Positions 43,955-53,075 of a DNA stretch of 64,000 bases are shown here, one piece after another. The stretch lies in the NCBI GenBank assembly GCA_965261165.1, contig OZ253445.1:372001-436000 (forward strand), given 5' to 3'. A model generated the notes under the pieces. It saw only the letters and a list, made by a program, of their open reading frames with translations. It did not search any database and had not been told where the DNA came from. This DNA is from SMWN01 sp965261165. GTDB taxonomy: Bacteria > Pseudomonadota > Gammaproteobacteria > Eutrophobiales > Eutrophobiaceae. Positions within the stretch are counted from its first letter, which is position 1. Each line of letters opens with the position of its first letter. The translations under genes and the position numbers were made by a program.

Positions 43955-44053
43955 ACTGACGCACGCTATTCAAGAGCAGATGACAAGTCAAGGATTAACA
44001 TTCCATAATTTATTCACAAGAAAACTGCCTGAAAAAACTGCTGAGGGATTGCG

Positions 44054-45130
44054 ATGTCAGCAACTCCTCGATACCATTGGGACTTGGAAAACGAGAAGCC
44101 ACAGAAACTTAGCTATCAGGATGCTGGTGTCAGTATTGACTGTGGGAATCAGCTGATAGCCCGAATCAAATCATCAGCTTCATCCACTCACAATAGAGGC
44201 GTCATGGGAAACCTTGGTGGCTTCGGAGCACTCTTTGACATCGGTGCCATGAATTATAAGGACCCGGTACTGGTCTCAGGAACTGATGGTGTCGGCACCA
44301 AACTAAAACTCGCAACCGAGATGAATCAACACCATACGATAGGCATCGATCTGGTGGCGATGTGTGTCAACGATATCCTTGTCCAAGGTGCCAGCCCTTT
44401 ATTTTTTCTAGATTATTTCGCCTGTGGGGAGTTAGATGTTGCTACTGCAAATGATGTAATTACCGGCATTGCACAGGGTTGCAAACTTGCGGACTGTGCA
44501 CTGATCGGTGGCGAGACAGCTGAAATGCCAGGCATGTATGTCAATGGAGCATACGATCTTGCCGGTTTTTGTGTTGGTGCAGTTGAACGAACGGATATTA
44601 TCGATGGCAGCACTGTTGAGGTCGGCGATACTCTGCTCGGGATTGCCTCAAGTGGACCACACTCCAATGGCTATTCCCTAGTTCGCAAGGTTCTCGACGT
44701 TTCCAATGACAACTTAGCCACAAAATTTGCAGGAAAGACGCTCGGTGAAGCACTCATGGAACCGACTAAAATTTATGTGACCTCAATTAAACAGCTTTTC
44801 CAAACCTGTGAAATGAAGACTTTATCTCATATTACTGGTGGTGGACTAACAGAAAACCTGCCTCGCGTTATTCCTAATAACACTCAAGTAAGCATCAATA
44901 CCAAAAGCTGGTCTTTACCTCCCATCTTTGAATGGCTGCAAAAAGAAGGAAATATAGAAACTCAGGAGATGTATCGTACTTTTAATTGTGGTGTAGGTAT
45001 GGTTGTTTGTGTTTCCAACAAAGATAAGGACGCAGCAATTCAATGCCTAAAAGCAGCAGGTGAAACTGCATGGGAGATTGGTAAAGTTGAAAATAGACAG
45101 GAAGACAATGGACAAGTCCGTTTTATTTAA
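44054..45130 (+). CDS. purM: phosphoribosylformylglycinamidine cyclo-ligase
   Basis: AIR synthetase of purine synthesis, 358 residues. It has LSYQDAGVSIDCGNQLIARI and GGFGALFDIGAMNYKDPVLV with SGTDGVGTKLKLA as ATP- and substrate-binding parts. GGETAEMPGMYVNGAYDLAGFCVG and HITGGGLTENLPRVIP follow. GAGG seven bases before the ATG supports this start, which gives a ~19-residue N-terminal extension compared with E. coli PurM. purN, usually downstream, is absent; a minus-strand trmJ follows instead. Confidence 0.95.
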   Translation: MSATPRYHWDLENEKPQKLSYQDAGVSIDCGNQLIARIKSSASSTHNRGVMGNLGGFGALFDIGAMNYKDPVLVSGTDGVGTKLKLATEMNQHHTIGIDLVAMCVNDILVQGASPLFFLDYFACGELDVATANDVITGIAQGCKLADCALIGGETAEMPGMYVNGAYDLAGFCVGAVERTDIIDGSTVEVGDTLLGIASSGPHSNGYSLVRKVLDVSNDNLATKFAGKTLGEALMEPTKIYVTSIKQLFQTCEMKTLSHITGGGLTENLPRVIPNNTQVSINTKSWSLPPIFEWLQKEGNIETQEMYRTFNCGVGMVVCVSNKDKDAAIQCLKAAGETAWEIGKVENRQEDNGQVRFI

Positions 45131-45176
45131 TCAAGATTTTTTGTACGAAGTAAATAACCACATAGTAGTGAACAAA

Positions 45177-45932
45177 CTATTCCTTCTTAGCCGCAGCCTC
45201 CTGAACCGCCGCCAGAAACCCTCGCAAAATACTCATCTCATTCTCATCAAGATATGCACGATTAAATAAAGATTTTAATCGCCGCATTAATTTTTTCGGT
45301 TGTTGCGGATTTAAAAAACCAACATCGAGCATACTTTGCTCCAAATGATTGTAGAAATATATCATTTCATCCGCGGTTGCTAGTCTTATTTTTTCTTTAT
45401 TATTATTCTTAGCATCAGTTTTATCTGCATCTTCTAACTGCAATAACTGAATGAATTCGTAACACAGTATCTGCACTGCTGATGCCACATTAAGGGAACT
45501 AAAGTCGGGGTTCGTTGGTATCTGCAAAATGACATTACAATATTCCAGTTCTTTATTACTAAGCCCTGAACTTTCTCGACCAAAAACCAGAGCCACAGGG
45601 GCAAGTTTTAACATTTCGTATAATTTTGGTGCGTATTCGCGGGGGGTAAAAACAGAATGTGAAATAGTACGTGGTCTGGCTGTACTTGCAATGACTGTAG
45701 CACATCCCTGTAAGGCTTCTTCAAACGAATCACAAACAACCGCCCTGCTTAAGATGTCATCCGCACCAGCAGCGCGTGCTGTGGCCTCGGCATTAGGATA
45801 GATCTTTGGCTTCACTAGATAGAGATTGCTATATCCCATCGTCTTCATCGCTCGTGCTGTGGCACCAATATTGCCGGGATGTGTGGTTTCAACCATGATT
45901 ATCCTGATATCCTCTATATAATTTTTAATCAT
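45177..45932 (-). CDS. trmJ: tRNA (cytidine(32)/uridine(32)-2'-O)-methyltransferase TrmJ
   Basis: SPOUT methyltransferase of 251 residues acting at tRNA position 32. The N-terminal IRIIMVETTHPGNIGATARA and MKTMGYSNLYLVKPK are diagnostic. LVFGRESSGLSNKELEYCN and LNVASAVQILCYEF form the knot. The C-terminal extension (from ~165), with HLEQSMLDVGFLNPQQPKKLMRRLKSLF, separates TrmJ from the shorter TrmL. In E. coli it lies next to iscR and suhB; here suhB is the divergent neighbour. Confidence 0.93.
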   Translation of the reverse strand: MIKNYIEDIRIIMVETTHPGNIGATARAMKTMGYSNLYLVKPKIYPNAEATARAAGADDILSRAVVCDSFEEALQGCATVIASTARPRTISHSVFTPREYAPKLYEMLKLAPVALVFGRESSGLSNKELEYCNVILQIPTNPDFSSLNVASAVQILCYEFIQLLQLEDADKTDAKNNNKEKIRLATADEMIYFYNHLEQSMLDVGFLNPQQPKKLMRRLKSLFNRAYLDENEMSILRGFLAAVQEAAAKKE

Positions 45933-46073
45933 TTGCTAAATTTCTCGATTTATTTCTGCATAAGTACATGATGAAGTAATTTTCCAGTGTCCCATTTCAT
46001 GGTTTCCATTAGAATGGGTGCCATTATTATTCTTAAGTATTATATTTTAAGGTCATTTTTTTCGGAGTCGTCT

Positions 46074-46844
46074 ATGAACCCCATGCTCAACATTGCAATC
46101 CGTGCCGTGCGTGCCGCAGGAGATATAATTATACGGCAAATCGATCACGTACAGGATTTGCCAGTGACTAAAAAAAGCAGGAATGACTTTGTCACTGAAG
46201 TTGATAAACATGCTGAAATGGCCATTATTGACACACTGCATGCCGCATATCCGAAACATGCTTTTTTGGCGGAAGAAAGCGGTCAGCAAGGAGAGAGCTC
46301 TTACTTATGGATCATTGACCCCTTAGATGGCACTACAAATTACCTACATGGTTTTCCGCAATATGCAGTTTCAATCGCGCTACAAGTACGAGGCAAACTA
46401 GAGCAAGCCGTTGTTTATGATCCTTTGCGGCAAGAACTATTTACCGCCAGCCGAGGTGAAGGTGCAATATTGAATAACAAACGTATACGTGTCAGCAAAC
46501 AAAAGCATCTAGAAGGCGCATTACTCGGTACAGGCTTTCCTTTCAAGGAACAACATCGACTAAATGAATATCTCAATTCTTTCAAAGCCCTGTTTCCGAT
46601 GACGGCAGGCATTCGTCGGGCTGGTGCTGCTGCGCTTGATCTTGCTTATGTTGCCTGCGGAAGACTCGATGGTTTCTGGGAATTGGGATTAAAACCCTGG
46701 GATATGGCAGCAGGGGTATTACTTGTTCAGGAGGCTGGGGGGATGAGTAGTGAAATATCTGGAGGAGAAGAATATTTAGAAAGCGGAGATATTGTCTCAG
46801 CAAATCCAGAGATTATTAAAGCGATATTAGAAAAAATATCCTAA
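46074..46844 (+). CDS. suhB: inositol-1-monophosphatase family protein SuhB
   Basis: Mg-dependent phosphatase of 256 residues; in E. coli SuhB also joins the rRNA transcription antitermination complex. The metal ligands are present: HAFLAEESG, WIIDPLDGTTNYLHGFP (the DPLDGT motif) and ELGLKPWDMAAGVLLVQEAGG. GGAG lies seven bases before ATG 46074, which decides this start over an upstream frame beginning at 45987. The trmJ/suhB divergent pairing is widely conserved. It converges on the last gene of the CotH cassette with a 4 bp overlap. Confidence 0.93.
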   Translation: MNPMLNIAIRAVRAAGDIIIRQIDHVQDLPVTKKSRNDFVTEVDKHAEMAIIDTLHAAYPKHAFLAEESGQQGESSYLWIIDPLDGTTNYLHGFPQYAVSIALQVRGKLEQAVVYDPLRQELFTASRGEGAILNNKRIRVSKQKHLEGALLGTGFPFKEQHRLNEYLNSFKALFPMTAGIRRAGAAALDLAYVACGRLDGFWELGLKPWDMAAGVLLVQEAGGMSSEISGGEEYLESGDIVSANPEIIKAILEKIS

Positions 46845-47285
46845 TCAGAAATTATAAGTAAACCATATTTTTCCAACAGTTCATGACGAATCCCTGCAAT
46901 TATTTTTAATGATTCCAAGTAATTATTTTTTTCAGCAATAGGGAATTCTTCCGTAGCAGCATCCATTACCTCAGCAATTTCTTTATACGTTGCTTCACGA
47001 TCAGGGTTTCCGGCCAAGAGCCTTGAATACAATCGAAGTTTCACGTAGCCATCTGGTTCTTCTTGGATAACACTCAACCATTCTCTACCAATCTTATCAG
47101 CAAAGATTGATGCCAAAGTTTCAGAGCGCAGTTCCTTAGCATCATCAAATCGTTCATACACAATCAACCTGTCATAGTTGAAGTGATAATCGCGTAATCT
47201 GGTTATGTCTGAATCCATATAAAGCCAGTAAGCAAATACAGAACAAACTAAAATCGAGAGAATCAGTATAAGATGACTTATGCAT
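46841..47285 (-). CDS. small membrane-anchored protein ending the CotH cassette, start unclear
   Basis: I do not recognise a family. The main frame encodes one membrane helix (HLILILSILVCSVFAYWLYM) followed by ~120 mostly helical, charged residues, ending KYGLLIISD. The start is problematic. An ATG at 47285 has an excellent ribosome-binding site (GAGG, six bases upstream) just after cotH, but it reads MHKSSY in a different frame from the helix. A one-base shift within the first five codons would join them. Without it, translation would have to begin upstream inside cotH or at Met 47218, which removes the helix. It is either a recent frameshift, an assembly error or programmed. Same strand as cotH, 36 bp downstream. 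Confidence 0.55.
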
Positions 47286-47321
47286 AATCCGCCTCTATTT
47301 GTTGTTGATTGAATATCTAGG

Positions 47322-50045
47322 TTATTTATAGTCAAGATTTTTAGCAGGTAAATATGCGCTTTTTTGAATATTGTTGATAGAATAACCGCCAGTACTGATG
47401 TCTTTTTCAGTAATCCCATAAAGATGATTGCCATATATTTCACCGCCTTTGCTATAACGTGGATTTTTACGATATAGCCCGATGGCATGTCCTGGCTCAA
47501 GCGAAAAATTAATATTTTCAAGCTGTGCAATTGATTGATCTTTAACAGCAATACCAAGCCCGCAATCTTGGAGCTGGCTGTTTTTTATCGTTACCTCACT
47601 GGCCTCACCCACTGAAATACATTTATCGCCACTACCGATAATATTGATGTTATTGATCGTGGTTCTTGAATCCATCAAATCAATAGCATCATTACCAATA
47701 TTGAAAAACCTTGAATCAGACACTGTGACATCAACGATATCCATATCTAACGCATCAAATGCAGTATTGTTAAATTCGCAACGCTTGATAGCACCCTGAC
47801 TATAGGCAATATGCAGAGCATCATCGCCGAGACTATTATTACTAATCGCGCAATTTTCTAATTGGAATGAATCAACATCATGTATATTTAACTGTCCTGG
47901 ATAATTTATTAAATTACGCATCACAACTGAGCCGCCACTAATATCAACATGACTCAAATAACTGCCAGATGCTCCTTTACCCTGAATAACAATACTTCCC
48001 CAAGGCTGGTCTGCAATCATTCGTTCAAATTTAACAGGTTGCGTAGCCGTCCCCCTTGCCGTTACTTTTCCATAAAAAAATACAGAAGACTTATTGTAAA
48101 GTTTGAATACAGTACCCGGCAAAATCGTTGCTTCCTGATCTTCGGTAAAAACAAGATCATAATAAACTTCAATTTCACCCGACAATACGATTTCATCTTT
48201 GCGTGACTTTATTTGTGATAATAATTGCCACGGGTGTAATGACAGGGGCTCACTATTGTCAGGTAAACCATCAACCCTCTCAATTACCACTGTGTTAGAA
48301 GTTATCGCGTTTCTACCAGTGAGCTCACTGAATTTAACAATATCATGAGCACTCACCCCATTGATTAAATAACGATAACGCAGTGGAGATGGTAAAAAAT
48401 AATCTTTACCATATACAAAGGATTTTGTTGTATCAGGATACTGATTAGCTGTCATCCCTGGGTATAATCTATCCAATTGTCCATTGTTCAATACAGGATA
48501 TACCCTGTCTTCATAGACACGAAACAATTCAATGCCCGCATGCAACGCCTCAGGAAAAATTGACCAGGGATCAAAATCGACAGGACTATTCCCATTAATC
48601 ATGATGGTCATTTGCATCTGCTTTTCAGATATTGCTTCAAGCTGATAACTTGCAGTGCCGAGATCCAGTGATGCCTCTATATTTCTATGTCTGACTTTAT
48701 ATATTTGCTTCAGATCTTCAAGCGCATCTGTGTATTCATACATGGAAAAAGGCGTTGCCTTATTAAGTCCAAAATATTCATTGTAACTATCGACATGTTG
48801 ACGATATGGATCAGCAGCTAATTCATCTCTTATAATGTTATCTGCAGCATTAATCATGTTGCTCACATGATCAACGGTAAATCTCTTCCATAGCTTATAA
48901 AGTATTAAATCGTTTTCATATTTCAAGATCGGATTTAATAGAATTCGCCTGTATAATGGCGTGACAGGAATATCCACGTATGCAGACCAAAACCGTATAT
49001 CCCATTCAATCGGTTCGAACTTACCTTTATAGGGATCGAAATACAGCTTGTGATTGTGAAATAAGTCATGATGGTAACTACCAACAAGTTTATCTAGCCC
49101 CCAAAAATAATAGAACTTTTCTTTATCAAAGTAACTATCAAATACCTGCATAAATGCCAATGATTCCTTTGTGTTAATAATATTAAAGAATTTTTTAATA
49201 TCATCACGGCGATCTGACGATGCTGCAGTTCTTGAGGCAGATTTTTCCCATAATCGCTCATCTGCCCACAATAGCGCTAGTTGGACACCTTTGTCTGTGT
49301 TAGTAGAAAAGCCTGTTTCTCCAAGTCCAGAATTAGGCCCAAAAGGACTAACAATAAATTGAGTATCGCCTTCATAAATATTCCCGGGCATGCGCTTATT
49401 TTTACGGAGAAAGGATTCATCTATTCCACTCAGGAAAAAATGCAACCCGTTATATTCATTGTTGATAAAAAGGCGTACAGGGAAATATTCAGGTGTTAAT
49501 AAGCCCGTTGATCTGGCCATATCATAACTGACCCAATCCAGTATCGTGGTGATCGAGACTGGATTAACCAAATTAAATCTGCGTTCATTGCGATAGCTGT
49601 TATAAGGCGGTAATTTCACCCGGATTGATTTCTTTTTATAGAACCAGTGCAAGGGTAAACCACCGCGATAGCGAAACTGTGCCGCACCCGAAAACTCTGG
49701 ATTATCGACCTTGAGATAACTTTGTTTGTATTGAAGCTTGGCACTTGCAGGTAAATTTTCTTCCAGAGACCCCAGATCTTTTTCATCTACAAATAGGTGA
49801 AATGATGGCAATGTAGAATCCACTGGTAGTTCTTTTGCAATGTATTTTTGATATTGTCGTGTTATGAACTCCCTGGTAAAGAAATGGATAGATTCAATGT
49901 CGTAATCTAATTTTAAACCCGTTGCAATTCTGAATTTAAGAAACCCACCTATGCCTTGAAGAAGAATGCCCATAGAAATTGTCAAGATGAGAAACGCGAC
50001 AAGAACTGACCAATAAGAACAGTTTTTTGAATGATCGAATCGCAT
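47322..50045 (-). CDS. CotH-type kinase fused to a C-terminal parallel beta-helix
   Basis: A 907-residue envelope protein. A membrane helix (about 12-33) anchors it. Residues ~80-480 form a CotH domain: QFRYRGGLPLHWFYKKKSIR, RFNLVNPVSITTILDWVSYD, RLFINNEYNGLHFF, then HHDLFHNHKLYFDPYKGKF and EPIEWDIRFW. Asp327 and Asp349 fit the metal-binding acids of CotH kinases. From about 655 to 890 is a right-handed beta-helix of short repeats with landmarks GDDALHI, FDALDMD, NDAIDLM and DKCISVG, as in pectate-lyase-like folds. CotH kinases phosphorylate spore-coat proteins in Bacillus; the substrate here is unknown. It begins 2 bp after the upstream exported-protein gene. Confidence 0.88.
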   Translation of the reverse strand: MRFDHSKNCSYWSVLVAFLILTISMGILLQGIGGFLKFRIATGLKLDYDIESIHFFTREFITRQYQKYIAKELPVDSTLPSFHLFVDEKDLGSLEENLPASAKLQYKQSYLKVDNPEFSGAAQFRYRGGLPLHWFYKKKSIRVKLPPYNSYRNERRFNLVNPVSITTILDWVSYDMARSTGLLTPEYFPVRLFINNEYNGLHFFLSGIDESFLRKNKRMPGNIYEGDTQFIVSPFGPNSGLGETGFSTNTDKGVQLALLWADERLWEKSASRTAASSDRRDDIKKFFNIINTKESLAFMQVFDSYFDKEKFYYFWGLDKLVGSYHHDLFHNHKLYFDPYKGKFEPIEWDIRFWSAYVDIPVTPLYRRILLNPILKYENDLILYKLWKRFTVDHVSNMINAADNIIRDELAADPYRQHVDSYNEYFGLNKATPFSMYEYTDALEDLKQIYKVRHRNIEASLDLGTASYQLEAISEKQMQMTIMINGNSPVDFDPWSIFPEALHAGIELFRVYEDRVYPVLNNGQLDRLYPGMTANQYPDTTKSFVYGKDYFLPSPLRYRYLINGVSAHDIVKFSELTGRNAITSNTVVIERVDGLPDNSEPLSLHPWQLLSQIKSRKDEIVLSGEIEVYYDLVFTEDQEATILPGTVFKLYNKSSVFFYGKVTARGTATQPVKFERMIADQPWGSIVIQGKGASGSYLSHVDISGGSVVMRNLINYPGQLNIHDVDSFQLENCAISNNSLGDDALHIAYSQGAIKRCEFNNTAFDALDMDIVDVTVSDSRFFNIGNDAIDLMDSRTTINNINIIGSGDKCISVGEASEVTIKNSQLQDCGLGIAVKDQSIAQLENINFSLEPGHAIGLYRKNPRYSKGGEIYGNHLYGITEKDISTGGYSINNIQKSAYLPAKNLDYK

Positions 50046-50046
50046 A

Positions 50047-51009
50047 CTATTGATGGTGATTCACTTTTGAGATTCTAAGGTGACTGGTCTGCCTAGTATA
50101 TCTCCCTAAAATAAAGTAGAGCAAAAGAAACCCGATGCAAGTGAGGCAGATAATTTGTCCAATTGAAAATATCACAGGGTATTGTCGGAATAATGCATGA
50201 CTTGGCTGGAAAGCTGCCGCCAATTTATTGTATTCAACATAACCAAACCATGAATAGGGTTTAATATGGGGGAATCGACTATGGAAATTTTCATCTATAC
50301 TGCAAAACAAATTATGCAGATATTTCTTCTCGTGTTTTTTTAGATTATCTTGCTGCTCGTGAAAGATTTCAATTTTGAATAACAACGAGGTATTAGGCAC
50401 GCCAATATTAGAAATAGTAAAATTACTGAACGTGAGCGCTGCACGTGGAACTCCATACAGGGTAATTAAAACAACCTTCTCCGTTGAATTAATCTTTATA
50501 GATTCTGAAATTGATTCCGGTAAGTCTTCACTGACAGCAGAGAGGTGATCAATTAAAATTGACCGCTCTTTTCTCTTTATCCGGCCAAAGAATGGATGTT
50601 TATCCAAAACAGAAGTCTTCTTATTGTATTTTTTTACCTCAAACCTTTGTATGCCCCCTGATATTGACGATGTATCTGTATAAATAATTTGTTCTTTCTC
50701 AACTCTATAATCTGGCAAGTTATTGTCCAGGGTATGCAATAGTTCTTTATTTGCATGCAGTAGCGCCAAATTATCAAAGTCATAAAAAGTGCTAATTCTA
50801 TTACGTTGCCCAATTAAGCGTAAAAAATCTGTTTTATCAAAATGAAATTGCAGATCATCTAGCAGAAAAAAATCTGTTGCTGCTGAAAAATCTTTTTTAT
50901 CGATCAAATAATAGACTTTATCAAGACTCTGCTTGTCACAGAATGCTATGAGATCATCTTCCGCAAACACACTGGTAGCTGTCATTATCATGGAGCATAT
51001 AATGATCAT
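50047..51009 (-). CDS. exported, C-terminally membrane-anchored protein of the CotH cassette
   Basis: No family recognised. The 320-residue product has an N-terminal signal peptide (MIIICSMIMTATSVFAEDD, cleavage after VFA) and a C-terminal membrane helix (about 280-302, QIICLTCIGFLLLYFILGRY) followed by a short basic tail. This is a type I anchored periplasmic domain of ~255 residues, rich in beta-type segments such as KVVLITLYGVPRAALTFSNF. AGGAGG seven bases before ATG 51009 fixes the start; a longer frame to 51105 would run back into the DUF4956 gene. It sits between DUF4956 and cotH, with a 2 bp gap to the latter. A role as partner of CotH is inferred from position only. Confidence 0.7.
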   Translation of the reverse strand: MIIICSMIMTATSVFAEDDLIAFCDKQSLDKVYYLIDKKDFSAATDFFLLDDLQFHFDKTDFLRLIGQRNRISTFYDFDNLALLHANKELLHTLDNNLPDYRVEKEQIIYTDTSSISGGIQRFEVKKYNKKTSVLDKHPFFGRIKRKERSILIDHLSAVSEDLPESISESIKINSTEKVVLITLYGVPRAALTFSNFTISNIGVPNTSLLFKIEIFHEQQDNLKKHEKKYLHNLFCSIDENFHSRFPHIKPYSWFGYVEYNKLAAAFQPSHALFRQYPVIFSIGQIICLTCIGFLLLYFILGRYTRQTSHLRISKVNHHQ

Positions 51010-51046
51010 GCAAATGCCTCCTGAAACAAAAGGCAATGTGCAATCT

Positions 51047-51745
51047 CTATACAGAAGACAAATCCTGATCATAGGCCACCAAGGTGGCTCGGGTAACGCT
51101 ACCATCGGCTCGTAGTTTGTTCATAAAACTGGTTTGGTCTTGCTTTGTTTTTGCTTCCAGCGTTATTTCTGTTCCTGCCTCTGAGACCGTTTTTGATTTT
51201 ATTGAAAGCTTCTTTGTCTGCTGTTTGATTTCATTGAGTATACTCTCTTCTTTTGATGGATCGGATATCTGAAGAACCAGCAGAAATGTGTCTGATACAC
51301 CTTTCTCTGATCTGGTCAAGATCAACATAAAGATTGCAATCATGATCGAGCCAACAATTGATATATTGTAGTAGCCAACACCGTTGGCAATACCGGCACT
51401 AATTGCCCAGAACAGGAATACCAGATCCATAGCGTCTTTAACCGGCGTTCTAAAACGGACGATGGATAAAGCACCCACCATACCCAGTGAAAGGATCAAA
51501 TTACCACTGATAGTCATAATAATCATAGCGGTAACGGCACTTGCCAACACCAGTGAAATATTGAAACTGCGCTGATACAGCACTCCCTGATAGGTCTTCT
51601 TGTATATAAAAAATATAAACATCCCTACAAAAAACGACATTGATAAATTAATTAATATATTTAATGTGGTTACTCTGTCCGTACTGCCCATAGACATTGC
51701 AATAAAGCTTTTCTGTAACACGTCTGCAAAGGTAACTTGATCCAT
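51047..51745 (-). CDS. DUF4956 family membrane protein
   Basis: A 232-residue protein with four hydrophobic segments in the first ~145 residues. The family core is ISGNLILSLGMVGALSIVRF followed by RTPVKDAMDLVFLFWAISAG and IANGVGYYNISIVGSIMIAI. The cytosolic C-terminal ~80 residues form an alpha/beta, ACT-like region (TFLLVLQISDPSKEESILNE). DUF4956 genes are very often next to VTC-domain genes, as here. The biochemical role is unknown; membrane scaffold or polyphosphate/anion handling are guesses. The ATG at 51745 is preferred, though TTG at 51751 has a closer GGAGG; the VTC stop overlaps this region. Confidence 0.85.
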   Translation of the reverse strand: MDQVTFADVLQKSFIAMSMGSTDRVTTLNILINLSMSFFVGMFIFFIYKKTYQGVLYQRSFNISLVLASAVTAMIIMTISGNLILSLGMVGALSIVRFRTPVKDAMDLVFLFWAISAGIANGVGYYNISIVGSIMIAIFMLILTRSEKGVSDTFLLVLQISDPSKEESILNEIKQQTKKLSIKSKTVSEAGTEITLEAKTKQDQTSFMNKLRADGSVTRATLVAYDQDLSSV

Positions 51746-51747
51746 GA

Positions 51748-52455
51748 TCAATTATCCTCCCATTTATGGACTTTATGGAATCTTCTGGCTAGTGTGTATT
51801 TACTAATGGCCATTCTTTCGGATTTTACTGTAGCTAACATATTTTTTAGGTAGTCAGGGAAAAAATCATTATATTTTATCTCCAGTATCTGTTTACCTTC
51901 GATAATAACAGGCATTACATCTTTTACTGTAGAAAACAGATCCAGATGATTAATATTTGAATATAAGTCCTGATCAAAAGTCACTCTGATATTCGAGATG
52001 GGTAACACAAAAGCCATCCGCTTATATTCAACAATTACTTTTGGTTTGTACAGTTTTGTCACGAATGTAGCATAGATTTCGTTGAGTACAGGATCATCTT
52101 TATTCAATAAAATTGCGTAATGACCCAGACAGATCTCTTTGGCCTCTTCTTTGGAAATTATGGCTGTATCTTTTTTTATAATTTGTCCGTATTTGCGTTT
52201 TATCTCAAACCTCACCATAGCATTGCTACCATCGCCATAAGTACGCAATCGAATCTTCTTTCTGAAAAGATTGCCTGATTGTTTTTGGTACAGACATTCA
52301 TCCTCTATTGAATCAAAATAAAGACTGCGTACACGGTATGGTTTTTGATTTTTACAATTTTTATCCATCTCCAATAATTTGGACAATTGATGCAATACCC
52401 TCTGCGAGTGGATTTGATTGAGATAGTATTTTAATTCGTGGCGCACGGATTGCAT
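51748..52455 (-). CDS. polyphosphate polymerase (VTC) domain protein
   Basis: A 235-residue cytosolic protein consisting of a VTC/CYTH-like triphosphate tunnel domain. The characteristic basic and acidic strands are present: RHELKYYL at the N terminus, YRVRSLYFDS, RKKIRLRTYG, MVRFEIKRKYGQIIKKDTA, KPKVIVEYKRMAF and ILEIKYNDFFPDYL. In yeast Vtc4 the corresponding Lys, Arg and Glu residues make polyphosphate from ATP; bacterial homologues are little studied. A frame open to 52710 adds 85 residues encoded by repeat DNA and is rejected; the ATG at 52455 begins MQSVRHELKYYL. It is the first gene of the cassette. Confidence 0.87.
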   Translation of the reverse strand: MQSVRHELKYYLNQIHSQRVLHQLSKLLEMDKNCKNQKPYRVRSLYFDSIEDECLYQKQSGNLFRKKIRLRTYGDGSNAMVRFEIKRKYGQIIKKDTAIISKEEAKEICLGHYAILLNKDDPVLNEIYATFVTKLYKPKVIVEYKRMAFVLPISNIRVTFDQDLYSNINHLDLFSTVKDVMPVIIEGKQILEIKYNDFFPDYLKNMLATVKSERMAISKYTLARRFHKVHKWEDN

Positions 52456-52511
52456 TATCGTTTTTATTTTATTGAATGAAAATGATGAATCCAGAATATC
52501 AATAGCCAGAA

Positions 52512-52838
52512 TGAGACCTTTGCATAATTGTCGGAAGCGCGGCTTCAACCACGCAAAACCGTTGTAGATGGCGGGACTAAAGTCCCACTTCCGATCATTT
52601 TTTGAATTGTACCCACAGGGCACAAGTACCCACAGGGCACAAGTACCCACAGGGCACAAGTACCCACAGGGCACAAGTACCCACAGGGCACAAGTACCCA
52701 CAGGGCACAAGTACCCACGTGCAAAGGTCTCAGAATGTCAATGAATAATACCCACAGGGCACAAGTACCCACAGGGCACAAGTACCCACAGTACCCACAG
52801 GGCACAGGTGCAAAGGTCTCAGAATGTCAATGAATAAT
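52512..52838. mobile_element. small IS/MITE-like element with TGAGACCTTTGCA ends
   Basis: TGAGACCTTTGCATAA at 52512 and its inverted copy TGCAAAGGTCTCA at 52720-52732 (13/13) look like terminal inverted repeats. A second inverted copy lies at 52809-52821. The 31 bp starting with the inverted copy are repeated (52719-52749 and 52808-52838). Inside are a hairpin TCGGAAG...CTTCCGA with GGGACT-AA-AGTCCC, and the 17-bp tandem array. No transposase is encoded. A related end pair flanks 59116-59269. Confidence 0.6.
52610..52806. repeat. 17-bp tandem repeat array (TACCCACAGGGCACAAG)
   Basis: Six perfect head-to-tail copies at 52610-52711 plus a partial one. After a 31-bp interruption there are two more perfect copies (52749-52782) and two partial ones. 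The unit contains the near-palindrome CCCACAGGGC. There are no unique spacers, so it is not CRISPR. It lies upstream of the VTC gene. Confidence 0.92.
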
Positions 52839-52965
52839 GCCCATCAAGATAAAGGGATCATCAGATAAAGGGGTCATCTTACTATACTGTCTGAAGCCTT
52901 GTCACTCTGGGCCACTGCCCTGCTGCTGCGTAACAGCCCATGCACAAATAGACAACACAGGACAT

Positions 52966-53000
52966 AAAAAAGCGCGTACCGTCGCAAGTCGATACGCGCC
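52966..53000 (-). terminator. terminator downstream of pilA
   Basis: On the minus strand GCGCGTA and TACGCGC form a 7-bp GC-rich stem with a 14-base loop, followed by TTTTTT. It lies about 75 bp after the pilA stop. Confidence 0.75.
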
Positions 53001-53075
53001 TTATCACCGAGTCCAAACACCCTGCTGGTATATTACCAGCCAGCCATTGTGGTCCCGCTGGAAAACCAGACCTTA

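Noticed and set aside
52545..52805. Cys-Pro-Gly-rich frames on the minus strand and the long N-terminal extension of the VTC frame
   Set aside because: They are translations of the 17-bp tandem repeat; the VTC domain begins at 52455.
52610..52806. possible CRISPR array
   Set aside because: Units are only 17 bp and directly adjacent with no unique spacers; no cas genes nearby.
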